Assembly (NCBI RefSeq): GCF_000733295.1
Contig: NZ_JPMI01000228.1
Location: forward strand, 1 to 64,000
Source: Archangium violaceum Cb vi76
Lineage (GTDB): Bacteria; Myxococcota; Myxococcia; Myxococcales; Myxococcaceae
DNA: 64,000 nt
Direction: 5' to 3'
This document shows, piece after piece, positions 25,248 to 34,811 of this stretch. A program made the position numbers and the translations under genes. Numbering within the stretch: position 1 is the stretch's first letter; each line of letters starts with the position of its first letter. The notes below the pieces were generated by a model. It made no database searches. It was not told the origin of the DNA and saw nothing but the letters and a program-made list of their open reading frames with translations.

Positions 25248-26492
25248 GTGTCCAACGACGCTCAGCTCTTCCAGAACGCTCCTTCACGCCGGCGGGCCCT
25301 GTCCGAAGCGGCGCTCGTGCTCGTCACCGTGTTCGTTCCGGGGTCTCTTGCCCTGCTCGACCTGGTGCCACGCCTCGTGATCACCTGCCTCCTGGCCGCC
25401 TGGGGGCTCGCGCTCCTGCGTCCCTGGGTGGACTGGCGCGCGGGCCAGATTCCCCGCGCGGTGGGCGCTGTCCTTCTCTTCGGGCTGGCGCTCGGGGCTT
25501 CCATGGCGGGTGGCTGGCTCGGAGGGGAGGGGGTTGTGCCACCGCCCCGGCTCGGCGTGCAGCACAAGGGTGTCTCCGTGGAGGGGGACGGGCAGGACGT
25601 GCAGAAGGTGGTGGAGCTCACTCGTGTGGTGCCGGGAGCGCCGGCGGACGGCCGCCTGGAGGTGGGAGACCGGATCCTCGGGGTGGATGGTCAGATGTTG
25701 TCCTCATCGGATCCCGAGGAGGAATTCCAGGAGCGCATCCGGACGGCGGGAGACGGGGCCAGCACCGAGATGCGGTTCATCGTCCAGCGCAAAGGCGAGA
25801 TGAGCGAGGTGAAGGTGCCTGTCGGGCCCACGCCGAATGCCAGTCCCTTCAAGAGGCCCGACGCGATTCTGTGGCTGTGTCTGCGTGCGCTCGGGGTGAG
25901 CCTCCTCGTGGGGCTGTTGCTCTGGAGGGACGGGCAGGGGCCGGCTCAGCTCGGGCTCGTTCGCGAGGGGCTGGGGCGGGAGATCCTCATCTCCGTTCCC
26001 GTCGTTGTCGGCGCGTACGCCGCCAACATCGCCGCCTCCATTCCGCTCGCCTTGCTGGGGGTGTTCTTGAAGCTCACCGACAAGGAGCTCATGGCTCGCA
26101 AGGAGGTGGCCACGGGACTCGTGGAGATGGGGCTCAGCGTGCCCGTCTTCGCCGCGGCGATGGTGCTCGTGGCGGGCTTCGAGGAGCTCGCCTTCCGGGG
26201 CTTCCTCGTCCCGAGGTTGAAGCTGCTCCTGGGAAATTGGCCCGCCGCGGTGGTGCTCTCGGCCGCGCTCTTCGGGCTGGGGCACTTCTACGAAGGCGTC
26301 CTCGCTGTCGTGCAGACCGCCGTGCTCGGGGCCTACTTCGGCTTCGTCTTCGTCTTCGTCCGCCGCTTCCGGTTGCCCTCCGTGATGCTGGCGCATGCGG
26401 CGTTCAATACGATCAACTTCACGTTGATGCTCTGGCTCCAGAGATCAGGGATGCTCGAGAAGATCACCGCACCGCGGCCTCCGGCTCCTTGA
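25248..26492 (+). CDS. CPBP-family intramembrane protease with inserted PDZ domain
   Basis: 414 residues, GTG start. Three N-terminal helices (about 18-90) are followed by a PDZ domain (about 100-195; RVVPGAPADGRLEVGDRILG), then the CPBP (Abi/Rce1-like) core with its three motifs: GFEELAFRGFL (EExxxR), LFGLGHFYEG and LAHAAFNTINF (HxxxN). The Glu pair and two His are the proposed catalytic or metal residues. A PDZ inside a CPBP protein points to substrate recognition as in site-2-type proteases; the substrate is unknown. Confidence 0.85.
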   Translation: MSNDAQLFQNAPSRRRALSEAALVLVTVFVPGSLALLDLVPRLVITCLLAAWGLALLRPWVDWRAGQIPRAVGAVLLFGLALGASMAGGWLGGEGVVPPPRLGVQHKGVSVEGDGQDVQKVVELTRVVPGAPADGRLEVGDRILGVDGQMLSSSDPEEEFQERIRTAGDGASTEMRFIVQRKGEMSEVKVPVGPTPNASPFKRPDAILWLCLRALGVSLLVGLLLWRDGQGPAQLGLVREGLGREILISVPVVVGAYAANIAASIPLALLGVFLKLTDKELMARKEVATGLVEMGLSVPVFAAAMVLVAGFEELAFRGFLVPRLKLLLGNWPAAVVLSAALFGLGHFYEGVLAVVQTAVLGAYFGFVFVFVRRFRLPSVMLAHAAFNTINFTLMLWLQRSGMLEKITAPRPPAP

Positions 26493-26538
26493 ACGGTTCA
26501 CACGGAGGGAGACGCGGGGACAACCCGGGAGCCGGATA

Positions 26539-26573
26539 CCCTCACCCCGTCCCTCTCCCGGGGGGAGAGGGGA
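26539..26573. repeat. Dispersed C-rich palindromic repeat, copy 1
   Basis: Starts CCCTCACCCC, then CCCTCTCCC whose complement GGGAGAGGG follows, forming a 9-bp stem. It lies in the gap between the convergent CPBP protease and Hsp70 genes. The same unit is at 38555, 52862, 52989 and 60841. Confidence 0.75.
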
Positions 26574-26605
26574 AGTAGGGCGCGAGTGACGTCCGGACGT
26601 TCTGG

Positions 26606-29383
26606 CTACAGGCGCAGACCCGCGGGCAGGGTGTCGCCGAGCGCTCGCGCTTCATCCGCCGCTTCGAGCGCTACTACTTCCGTCACCATCCGCACCCAGG
26701 TGTCCGCTGCCTTCGCCGCTCGCAGCGCCTGGGCTGTCTTCGCTCGCAGCTCGGGGCTGATGTCCCGCATGCGGTCTCCCGTCAGCCGTGCGAGCTGCGC
26801 CGCAGCGAACGGCGCCCCGTCGATGTGCTTGAGGTCCAGCTCCAGCAGCAGCGACAGCCAGGCCTCCGCCACCTCCACGTCCACCACCTTGTGGCTGCTG
26901 CCGTACAGCGGCACTCGAGCGCCCAGACGTCCCAGCGCCCACGCCCACGGGCCGCCGCTCTTGTTCTCCGCCTTCAGCCGCGCCGCTACCCACCCGCCCA
27001 GCTCCGCCTTGTCTCCTGGCTCCAGGTGCTCCAGTGAGGCCGCCGTGCGCACCATCTCGTCCAGGCCCTCGGGCTGGATGCCCTTGAGCTTGCCCGGCGG
27101 TTGGGGCGCGTCCAGCGGCACCTTCCTCGCCAGGTGCGGCTTCAGGTAGTCGTAGAGCTTCCGCTGCTGCGCTTCGCTCAGGCCTCCCGCGATGCGCCGC
27201 CACATCACCCAGAACTCGATCCACACCGACTTCTCGGTGTGGTGCTGCACCAGCGGCTCGAAGAGCGTGAACGTCTGCTCCGCACGCCAGTGGTCCAGCG
27301 GGTAGCCGAAGCCCGGCCGCAGTGTGTAGCCCGTCAGGCTGTAGAAGACGCGCTCGTGGTCCGCCGTGCGCCGCCGCTTGGACGCTCCCGCGAAGAGCGT
27401 GCTCCACAGCTCGCGCAGTACCGGCACCCGCCACGTCTCGCGCGGGCCCAGCACCTTCTCCAACGTGCGCGACAGCTGCTTCACGTCCTTGGGGCCAATC
27501 GGCAGGGGCTTGTTGCCGTATACCCGCTCGGCGTTTTCCTTCGCCTCGGCGAAGCGTGCCGGCATGGACTCGGTGACCGTCAGCTCCCGTTCGCCGCTCG
27601 TGCCTCGCAGCTCGAACTCCAGGCGCCAGCGCTCGTCCGCCACGTTCGACACGGCGAAGAGCTCCAGCGTGCCAATCTCCGTGAGCCCCGCCTGCAGGTG
27701 CACCGGCACCTCCGCCGTCTTCCCCGCGGCGCCCTTGAGCACCGTATGGATGGGCGGCAGCGGCTTCAGCTCCTCCGTCAGCGGCACCACGTCGCCCGGC
27801 TTGTCGATGCGGTCGCTCGTGGTGGAGTACAGCGTGAACTGCACCGGCCGCCCCAGCGTCAGCGTGAAGGAGCGCTCTCCGATGTCGACCTGGTTGCCCT
27901 CCTCGAAGCCTCGAGGGATGAGGCACAGCACCGGCTGCTCCGTGCTGTCCGCCGGCCGCTGCAGGGCCACGTAGTACGCACGCGCCGCGCCGCCGCCGAT
28001 CTTCAGGCCGTGCCCGCGCCGCACCAGTCCGTACCAGGCCGCGCCGCGCGCCACCGCCAGCTCCAGCGACTCGTGCTTCAGCAGCCGGATGCGCGGAGCC
28101 CCCGGCCACCACGCGCTCACCGCCTCCACCAACCGCTCGGCCAGTTGGGGCGAGTTGAAGACACCTCCATTGAGGAGGATGGCGTCGGGGCGGGGGAGGG
28201 CACCTTCCGCGGGCGCCGTCTCGCCCAGCGCCGTGAAGCCCGCCGCCGCGTGCTGAGCGAGGAAGGCCGCCAGGTGCCGGGTGATGGCCGCGTCCTGCGC
28301 GTACGGCAGTCCCAGCTCCTGCAGCGCCATGCGCGACACGCGCCGCGGCCGCTCCTGCGCACCCGAGCGCGGGAAGAAGCCGTCCATGACGAGGCTCTCC
28401 GCCTCCTCACGCGTGAGCTCCGTGGACAACGAGCCGCCCAGCAGCCGGCTGCCCTCGGAGACGAGTGACACGCCATACCGCTCGGGAGGGTTGTTGCCGA
28501 GCAGGGCCTCCTTGGCGGTGCGCGCCGCCTGGATGGCCTGGGTCCACTGGGTGGCGGACAGGCGCCGGTTGCCGTCCGGGAAGAGCTTCTCCTCCACGCG
28601 TTTGGCGAGCGCGGCGTCCATGTTGTCGCCGCCGAGCATGAGGTGCTCTCCCACCGCGAGCCGCCGCAGCATGGGGCCCTCGGGAGACACGCCCGCGTGC
28701 ACCAGGGTGAAGTCCGTGGTTCCACCGCCCACGTCCACCACCAGCACCAGCCGCACGTCCTCCAGCGACTGCGCCAGGTCCTTCCGGTGGCGCGCGGTGT
28801 AGTCGTAGAAGGCCGCCTGCGGCTCCTCCAACAGGGTGAACTTCTCCAGGCCCGCCTTGCGCGCGGCGCTCACCGTGAGGGCGCGCGCCGCCTCGTCGAA
28901 GGAGGCGGGCACGGTGATGACCACCTCCTGCTGTGCCAGCGGGGCCTCGGGGTGGGCGTGGTTCCACGCCCGGGCCATGTGCTGGAGGAGCAGGGCACTG
29001 GCCTCCACCGGGGACAGCTTCGCCACGTCCGCCGGAGCGCCCCACGGGAGGATGGGCGCGGAACGGTCCACGCCCGGGTGGCACAGCCAGCTCTTCGCGG
29101 ACGTCACCACCCGGCCCGGCACCCGGGCTCCCTGCCAGCGGGCGAGCTCGCCCACCACCTGTGAGCCGCTGTCGCCCCAGGGCAGACGGAGCGACCCGGC
29201 GGCGAGCTCATGGCCGGCGGGCACGTAGACACACGAGGGCAGCAGGGGCCGCGGGCTGACCTCGCCCTGTCGCACCAGTTGGGGGACGGGGAAGTCCTCC
29301 ACGGGAGCGGTGGGGCCCTTCGAGGGGTCCACCGAGGCGACGGCGCAGTGCGTGGTTCCGAGGTCGATGCCGACGATGTGCAT
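26606..29383 (-). CDS. Hsp70-family protein with C-terminal DUF3731-like domain
   Basis: 925 residues. The N-terminal 600 are a divergent Hsp70 ATPase: VGIDLGTTHCAVASVD (phosphate 1), VLVVDVGGGTTDFTLVHAG (phosphate 2) and LNGGVFNSPQLAERLVEAVS (adenosine region). The typical peptide-binding domain is reduced to a beta-rich section (600-690). The last 250 residues match the helical DUF3731 extension (TGYTLRPGFGYPLDHWRAEQ; KSVWIEFWVMWRRIAGGLS). Such proteins are chaperone-like and cytoplasmic; clients are unknown. It is the last gene of a three-gene run with a second Hsp70 and a DUF2760 protein, 40 bp after the former. Confidence 0.9.
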   Translation of the reverse strand: MHIVGIDLGTTHCAVASVDPSKGPTAPVEDFPVPQLVRQGEVSPRPLLPSCVYVPAGHELAAGSLRLPWGDSGSQVVGELARWQGARVPGRVVTSAKSWLCHPGVDRSAPILPWGAPADVAKLSPVEASALLLQHMARAWNHAHPEAPLAQQEVVITVPASFDEAARALTVSAARKAGLEKFTLLEEPQAAFYDYTARHRKDLAQSLEDVRLVLVVDVGGGTTDFTLVHAGVSPEGPMLRRLAVGEHLMLGGDNMDAALAKRVEEKLFPDGNRRLSATQWTQAIQAARTAKEALLGNNPPERYGVSLVSEGSRLLGGSLSTELTREEAESLVMDGFFPRSGAQERPRRVSRMALQELGLPYAQDAAITRHLAAFLAQHAAAGFTALGETAPAEGALPRPDAILLNGGVFNSPQLAERLVEAVSAWWPGAPRIRLLKHESLELAVARGAAWYGLVRRGHGLKIGGGAARAYYVALQRPADSTEQPVLCLIPRGFEEGNQVDIGERSFTLTLGRPVQFTLYSTTSDRIDKPGDVVPLTEELKPLPPIHTVLKGAAGKTAEVPVHLQAGLTEIGTLELFAVSNVADERWRLEFELRGTSGERELTVTESMPARFAEAKENAERVYGNKPLPIGPKDVKQLSRTLEKVLGPRETWRVPVLRELWSTLFAGASKRRRTADHERVFYSLTGYTLRPGFGYPLDHWRAEQTFTLFEPLVQHHTEKSVWIEFWVMWRRIAGGLSEAQQRKLYDYLKPHLARKVPLDAPQPPGKLKGIQPEGLDEMVRTAASLEHLEPGDKAELGGWVAARLKAENKSGGPWAWALGRLGARVPLYGSSHKVVDVEVAEAWLSLLLELDLKHIDGAPFAAAQLARLTGDRMRDISPELRAKTAQALRAAKAADTWVRMVTEVVALEAADEARALGDTLPAGLRL

Positions 29384-29423
29384 AGGCGTGCGGGCGGCCC
29401 TTGCTGGCCGCGCGGGGCTCCTT

Positions 29424-31277
29424 CTACTCCTTCATGCGGACGTTGAGCTCCAGCTTCCACTTCCCGGGGCCGTCCTTCTGCAGGCATCGCAATTCCAGCG
29501 TGCCCACCTCGGTGACGGCGGCCTGGAGGTTGACGGGGGTGAGATCCCCGTAGGGCGCGGGCGTGCCCGGGAGCGTCGTCTCGATGGGGGCGAGCTCCTC
29601 GAACTCGTCGTTGCCGTCCACGTCGTCCACCAGCACGCCCACCTTGTCGTCGCGCCGCACGGACGAGGCGAAGAAGCGGAAGCTGGTGGGCTCGCCGGTG
29701 ACGAGGCCGAACTCCTGCGGAGGCACATCCGCCTGGGTGCCCTCTTCCATACCGAAGGGGGCCACGCACAGGGCCTTCACCGGGGGCTCCATGCCGGGCA
29801 CGGCGGGCATGGCCGTCTCCACGCCCACGTAGTAGGCGCGAGCCGTGCCGCCGCGGATGCGCAGTCCGTGGCCCTGGCGCACCCAGCCGTAATAGGCCGC
29901 GCCGCGCGCCACGGACAGGTCCAGGTCCGCGCCCGCGAGCTCCTGGGCCGGCTGGCCACCGTCCGCGGTGAGCCAGGAGTTGAGCACCTCCATCACCCGG
30001 GCCTTGAGCGGGCCCGCCTTGAAGACGCCACCATTGAAGAGCACGGCGGTGGGGTGGATGAAGGACTTGCCGCCCACGTTCACCGGCGAGTCCGGCGAGT
30101 TGGCCAGCGCCTGCGCCTGCCGGGTGAGGAAGGCGGCCAGGTGCTTCGTCACCGCGGGGTCCTGCGCGTACGGCAGCGCCATCTGCGCGAGGCCGGTGCG
30201 CCGGGCCACGCGCGGCAGCTCCGCGACGGGGGAGGGCGGGAAGAAACCATCGGTGAGGACGCGGTCCAGGTCCTCGCGGGCCAGCTCCGTGCGCAGCGTG
30301 CCGCCGATGAGCGACGAGCCGCGGCCCGGAATCGCGATGGGCGCCTTCGCCATGGACGGATCGCCGTACAGCGTCTCCTTGGCCATGCGGCAGCCGTAGG
30401 TGAGGGCGTTGAACTGCCACGCGTCGAGCTTCTTGCCCTCGGCGGTGAGGCGCTGGTTGAGCGTGTGCGCCAGCGCCAGGTCCATGTTGTCGCCGCCCAG
30501 GAGGATGTGGTCCCCCACCGCCACACGGGTGAGCTCCACGTCGCCCGCGCGGTCGCGCACGGTGATGAGCGAGAAGTCCGTGGTGCCGCCACCCACGTCC
30601 ACAACGAGGATGACCTCGCCCACCTTCACCTGCTTGCGGAAGGTCTCTCCCTGCGCCTCCAACCAGGCGTAGAGCGCCGCCTGTGGCTCCTCCAGGAGGA
30701 TGATGTTCTCCAGGCCCGCGGCCTTCGCGGCCTCGAGGGTCAGGTCGCGCGCGGCGGCGTCGAAGGAGGCCGGGACGGTGATGATGACGTCCTGCGCGGC
30801 CATGGCGTTGCCGGCGTCCTCCTTCGTCCGGGCGAAGGTGTGGTCCCACGCCTCGCGCAGGTGGCGCAGGTAGCGCGTGGAGGCCTCCACCGGAGACACC
30901 CGCTGCACCTCCTCGGGGGCCTGCCAGGGGAGCAGCGCGCCGCGCCGGTCCACCCCGGGGTGGCTCAACCAGCTCTTCGCCGAGGACACCAGCCGGGTGG
31001 GCACCTTGGCCCCGTGCACGCGGGCGAACTCACCGGAGATGCTCGTGGCCGCCGGGTTCCACGGCAGCGCCAGGCTCCCCGGGGGGAACTCCTGGCCGCC
31101 AGGCAGGTAGAGGAACGAGGGCAGCAGTGTCCGGGCCTCCACGGTGCCGGGCGCTATCAGCTGCGGGATGGGCAGCATCGACTGCGCCGCGCCACGCGCC
31201 TTCGCCTCCTCCAGGTTGAAGTAGGAGACCGCGGAGTGCGTGGTGCCGAGATCGATTCCAATCGCGTATCGGGCCAT
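29424..31277 (-). CDS. Hsp70-family protein, short form
   Basis: 617 residues. Motifs: YAIGIDLGTTHSAVSYFN, VILVVDVGGGTTDFSLITV and LFNGGVFKAGPLKARVMEVL. It ends about 30 residues after a short beta domain (VTEVGTLELRCLQKDGPGKW), so it lacks both the canonical lid and the DUF3731 extension of its neighbour. The two share the same block order through the ATPase domain, which suggests an old duplication. Probably acts with it, with the DUF2760 protein as partner. It is 18 bp from that gene. Confidence 0.9.
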   Translation of the reverse strand: MARYAIGIDLGTTHSAVSYFNLEEAKARGAAQSMLPIPQLIAPGTVEARTLLPSFLYLPGGQEFPPGSLALPWNPAATSISGEFARVHGAKVPTRLVSSAKSWLSHPGVDRRGALLPWQAPEEVQRVSPVEASTRYLRHLREAWDHTFARTKEDAGNAMAAQDVIITVPASFDAAARDLTLEAAKAAGLENIILLEEPQAALYAWLEAQGETFRKQVKVGEVILVVDVGGGTTDFSLITVRDRAGDVELTRVAVGDHILLGGDNMDLALAHTLNQRLTAEGKKLDAWQFNALTYGCRMAKETLYGDPSMAKAPIAIPGRGSSLIGGTLRTELAREDLDRVLTDGFFPPSPVAELPRVARRTGLAQMALPYAQDPAVTKHLAAFLTRQAQALANSPDSPVNVGGKSFIHPTAVLFNGGVFKAGPLKARVMEVLNSWLTADGGQPAQELAGADLDLSVARGAAYYGWVRQGHGLRIRGGTARAYYVGVETAMPAVPGMEPPVKALCVAPFGMEEGTQADVPPQEFGLVTGEPTSFRFFASSVRRDDKVGVLVDDVDGNDEFEELAPIETTLPGTPAPYGDLTPVNLQAAVTEVGTLELRCLQKDGPGKWKLELNVRMKE

Positions 31278-31295
31278 ATGCGCTCCAATCTGGTG

Positions 31296-31907
31296 TCAGG
31301 ACAGCTCGACTTCAGCGGGCGACAGCACCCGGGGATCCATCGCTGGACTGGTGGACGGGAATTTCACGGCCGTGGTCATCCACCCGTGGTGCTTGAGTGC
31401 TCCGTTATAGGGAGGCTGGCCCGCCACGTTGCCGGTGAGGCGGATGCGCTGGGCGTCGAAGCCGGCGGGCACGTCCACCCGGTCGCCCTCGGACTGGGGC
31501 AGCACCGGCTCCAACGTGAGGTACTGGCGCAGCACCTTGCGGCACCCTTCGTGGACGATGCGGGCCGCGGCGCCCACGTCCGCGTCCGGGAAGGCCGCCA
31601 CGTCCTCTTGTAGGAAGTCGATGAGCCGCCCCTCGCGCTGCAGCATGGCGAGGAACTGGAGGGCCGGAGCGTGCTCCCGCTCGGGGGGCAGTGGAGCAAC
31701 CGGCTCCTTCTTTTCTGGCGCCTTTTCCTGGGTGGCCTGTCCGGCGGGCAGCCCGGTGGGCGTCCCGGCGGGCAACTGGCCGGCCTTGTCGGCCTCGCGC
31801 ACGGGCAGTACGGCCTGCGCGAACGCCTGGTCGAACCAGATCCGCCAGAAGCACACGAACGCGAGCCAGAAACGAGCGAAGAACGAGAGCGAAGGCTGGT
31901 CGGTCAT
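31296..31907 (-). CDS. DUF2760 protein, Hsp70-operon partner
   Basis: 203 residues, first gene of the Hsp70 run. The N-terminus has one amphipathic or membrane-touching segment (FFARFWLAFVCFWRIWF), then a Pro/Ala/Lys linker (50-80) and the DUF2760 core (LQFLAMLQREGRLIDFLQED, ADVGAAARIVHEGCRKVL, and a C-terminal YNGALKHHGW). In many proteobacteria DUF2760 is found next to paired Hsp70 genes of this type, so a functional complex is likely, though not shown. No sigma-32-like promoter is obvious upstream; the tRNA-Ala terminator lies 56 bp before it. Confidence 0.85.
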   Translation of the reverse strand: MTDQPSLSFFARFWLAFVCFWRIWFDQAFAQAVLPVREADKAGQLPAGTPTGLPAGQATQEKAPEKKEPVAPLPPEREHAPALQFLAMLQREGRLIDFLQEDVAAFPDADVGAAARIVHEGCRKVLRQYLTLEPVLPQSEGDRVDVPAGFDAQRIRLTGNVAGQPPYNGALKHHGWMTTAVKFPSTSPAMDPRVLSPAEVELS

Positions 31908-31962
31908 CGGCTCCGGATAACAGACCCCTGGAGCTTTTCAATTCACTCGTAGCCCAAATGAA

Positions 31963-31992
31963 AAGGGCCTCACTGTTTCCAGTGAGGCCCTT
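31963..31992 (-). terminator. Rho-independent terminator of tRNA-Ala
   Basis: A perfect 13-bp stem (31963-31975 with 31980-31992) closes a 4-base loop. On the minus strand it is followed by a T-rich stretch (TTCATTT). It sits 11 bp beyond the tRNA 3' end and would separate the tRNA from the Hsp70 operon. Confidence 0.85.
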
Positions 31993-32002
31993 CTCTGTTG
32001 CA

Positions 32003-32078
<76 letters not shown>

Positions 32079-32204
32079 GCAACCACTATGTGTCCCAACG
32101 TGTCTCAGCGGCGGGGCTTTTTCTCCGCCGCCGAAAGACGAACGGGCAGATACAGGACCCTATTCCAGGTGTCAAGCCGGGAATCTTCCGGGTCCCTTGC
32201 GCGA

Positions 32205-32234
32205 TTGACGCGCGGCAACTCAGGGTGTCATAAG
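32205..32234 (+). promoter_or_regulatory. Candidate sigma-70 promoter for the TPR gene
   Basis: TTGACG at 32205-32210 (5 of 6 consensus), 18-base spacer and CATAAG at 32229-32234 (4 of 6). It lies 31 bp before the start codon at 32266. Read by eye only. Confidence 0.4.
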
Positions 32235-32265
32235 AACCCCCTCCCATCAGGCGCTGCCCATCGGA

Positions 32266-34623
32266 ATGTCTACTCCCTCATCGAAGTTGAGCCCGGCCGA
32301 GATTACGAAGCTGGAGCAAGCGTTCGCTTCAGACCCTTCCTCCGACGCGTACAAGCCGCTGGCCGAGGCGTATCTGGCCGCCGGCCGCTTCATGGAGGCG
32401 ATGGTGGTCTGCAAGAAAGGGGTGAAGGCCCACCCTGATCGTGCGGATCCTCGCCTCCTCCTGGCCCGCGTGTACGCGGACCAGGGCAAGGACAAGAAGG
32501 CCCTGGAAGAGGTGCTCGGCGCGCTCCAGGTGCAGCCCAACGACAAGGCCTCGCTGCGCATGGCGGGGACGCTGCAACTGAAGACCGGCGAGGGCGAGGC
32601 TGGCAGGGCCAACCTCCTCAAGGCCTACGCGGCGGATACCGCGGACGCCGAGACCCTCGCGGCGATGCAGCAGTTCCAGGTGCAGCCGCCCCAGGCCGCC
32701 GCGCCCGTGGCCGCTCCGGCTCCTGTCGCCGCGCCCGCTCCTGTCGCCGCGCCCGTGGCTGCTCCGGCTCCCGTGGCCGCCGCGCCCGCTCCCGCCGCCG
32801 AGCCCGCTCCGGCTCCCGCCGCCGCCCGCAAGCGCCCGGTGGCCGCCGAGGAGGATGAGGAGGAGGCTCCGCGTCCCAAGGCCCGCGCCGAGAAGCCCGC
32901 GGCCCCGGCCCGCCGCGCCGCGCCGGTAGTCATCGACGAGGACGATGACGTCGATGACGACGAGGACGCGCCTCGCAAGTCGCGCAAGAAGGGTTCTGGC
33001 GGGAGCGCCAAGTTCATCACGCTCGGCCTGGTGATCGCCGTCCCCCTCATCCTGGGCGGCTACTTCTGGCAGGGGCGCCTGGCCGCCCAGCGCAACCGGG
33101 AGATCAAGAAGCAGCTCGACGCCGCCACCGAGCAGCTCAAGCACGACTCGTTCGCCTCCTACAAGAAGGCCTGCGAGGCGGCCGACAAGGCGCTCGAGGT
33201 GGATGACACCTCCACCGCCGCCCACGGCTACCTGGCCTACGCCTACGCCATCCGCTGGGGTGAGCACGGCGGTGGTGACGACGCCCGCAAGCGCGCCGAG
33301 GAGCACCTGGCATCCGCCCAGAAGAGCGGGGAGATCAGCTCGCACCTGTACGCCGCCGAGGCGCTCATCAAGACGTACGGTGGTAAGGGCAAGGACGCGC
33401 TCACGGAGCTCGAGGGCCGCGTCAAGAAGTTCGACGAGGAGGGCAAGCGCAGCTCGCTGCTGTACCTCACGCTCGGCCTCATCCAGATGAACGCGGGTGA
33501 CCTGGACCGCGCCAAGGACAACCTGGAGAAGGCCCAGGGCCTGTCTCCGGATGATCCGCGCATCTACGCCGCGCTCGGTGCCGCGTACCGCCGGCTCGGC
33601 CAGGACGCCATCGCCTGGAAGAACTACGACTTCGCCCTGCGCTACGAGAAGGACCACCACGAGTCGCTGCTCGGCAAGTCCCTGCTGATGCTGGAGCAGG
33701 ACGAGGCCAACTTCGGGCTGGCCGCGGTGATGATCAAGAAGCTGCTGGAGGCCGAGCCGCCCCCGTCGCCGCGTCAGCTCGCGGCGGCCAACCTGGCGCG
33801 CTCGCTGCTCATCTCGCGCGTGTCCGCGTCCATGGAGAAGCTCAAGCCCGACGAGCAGGCCAAGCTCGCCGAGGCCACCGGGGTGCCCGCCGAGAAGGAG
33901 AAGGCGCGCCAGGAGCTGGTCAAGGCCGAGGACACGGGCTTCACGCTGGACAAGGCGAGCCCCGAGCTGTCGCTCATCAAGGGCCGCCGGCTGCTCTCCG
34001 AGAACGAGTACGACAAGGCCGCCGAGGAGATCCGCAAGGCCATCAAGATCGACCCCACGCGCGCCCAGTTCTACGTGGAGCTGTCCAAGGCCCTCATGGG
34101 CAAGCAGGGCGGCGAGAAGGAGGCCTCCGAGGCGCTCGTCACCGCCATCAAGACCATGGGTGACAGCCCCAAGCTGCTCACCATGCTGGGCAACGCCTAC
34201 CGCAAGCAGAACAAGCTCAACGAGGCGATCGACGCGTACAAGCGCTCGGTGAAGGAGCCGAACGCGAAGAACCCCGAGGCCCGTCTGGCCATGGGCACCA
34301 TCTTCCGCGAGCGCGGCGAGTGGACGATGGCGCAGGAGACGCTGGAGAAGGCGAGCACCGAGTTCATCGGCCAGCCGGACCGGGCCGCCACCGCGCTGCT
34401 CGAGCTGGCGCGCGTCTTCGAGGGCAAGGGCGACCCCGCCAAGGCCGACGAGACGTACCAGAAGGCGCTCAACGCGGACGAGAACTACTGCCCGGCCTAC
34501 TACTTCTACGCGGCGTTCCTCAAGAAGGACCCGAAGCAGGCCTCCAAGGCCAGGCCGCTGGCGCAGCAGTACATCACGTGCGCGCCCAAGGGCGAGTACG
34601 TGGCGCAGGCCGGCGCGCTGTGA
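32266..34623 (+). CDS. Membrane-anchored TPR-repeat protein
   Basis: 785 residues. Residues 8-135 hold three TPR units (SDAYKPLAEAYLAAGRFMEA). An Ala/Pro-rich linker (142-188, PVAAPAPVAAPAPVAA) and an acidic/basic segment (188-248) precede one membrane helix (249-267, TLGLVIAVPLILGGYFW). The remaining 500 residues are about 10 more TPRs facing the periplasm (DPRIYAALGAAYRRLGQDAI; AQFYVELSKALMGKQGG). The repeats would assemble a protein complex; partners are unknown. It is transcribed alone and followed by a clear terminator. Confidence 0.85.
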   Translation: MSTPSSKLSPAEITKLEQAFASDPSSDAYKPLAEAYLAAGRFMEAMVVCKKGVKAHPDRADPRLLLARVYADQGKDKKALEEVLGALQVQPNDKASLRMAGTLQLKTGEGEAGRANLLKAYAADTADAETLAAMQQFQVQPPQAAAPVAAPAPVAAPAPVAAPVAAPAPVAAAPAPAAEPAPAPAAARKRPVAAEEDEEEAPRPKARAEKPAAPARRAAPVVIDEDDDVDDDEDAPRKSRKKGSGGSAKFITLGLVIAVPLILGGYFWQGRLAAQRNREIKKQLDAATEQLKHDSFASYKKACEAADKALEVDDTSTAAHGYLAYAYAIRWGEHGGGDDARKRAEEHLASAQKSGEISSHLYAAEALIKTYGGKGKDALTELEGRVKKFDEEGKRSSLLYLTLGLIQMNAGDLDRAKDNLEKAQGLSPDDPRIYAALGAAYRRLGQDAIAWKNYDFALRYEKDHHESLLGKSLLMLEQDEANFGLAAVMIKKLLEAEPPPSPRQLAAANLARSLLISRVSASMEKLKPDEQAKLAEATGVPAEKEKARQELVKAEDTGFTLDKASPELSLIKGRRLLSENEYDKAAEEIRKAIKIDPTRAQFYVELSKALMGKQGGEKEASEALVTAIKTMGDSPKLLTMLGNAYRKQNKLNEAIDAYKRSVKEPNAKNPEARLAMGTIFRERGEWTMAQETLEKASTEFIGQPDRAATALLELARVFEGKGDPAKADETYQKALNADENYCPAYYFYAAFLKKDPKQASKARPLAQQYITCAPKGEYVAQAGAL

Positions 34624-34661
34624 GCCAGGCTGCCGCCTGGAACAAGCGGTTCTGATAGCGA

Positions 34662-34696
34662 CGGGCGCGGGGATGGTGAAAATCCCGCGCCCGTTT
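34662..34696 (+). terminator. Rho-independent terminator after the TPR gene
   Basis: Stem CGGGCGCGGG (34662-34671) pairs fully with 34684-34693 around a 12-base loop; TTT follows at 34694. Confidence 0.8.
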
Positions 34697-34811
34697 GCTT
34701 GAAGTGCGACTCCCCCCTGTGTAAGGGGAGGGGCGTTTTCCACCCCGGGCGGAGTCCGCTCCGCCTCCCACCGCGTCAGCAGCGAGCTTGACGTGCCTTG
34801 GGGAGTCCTGC

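Noticed and set aside
34674-34800. TTG start at 34788 for ctaB
   Set aside because: The GTG at 34812 has a better upstream GGGAG and fits the usual length of the family.
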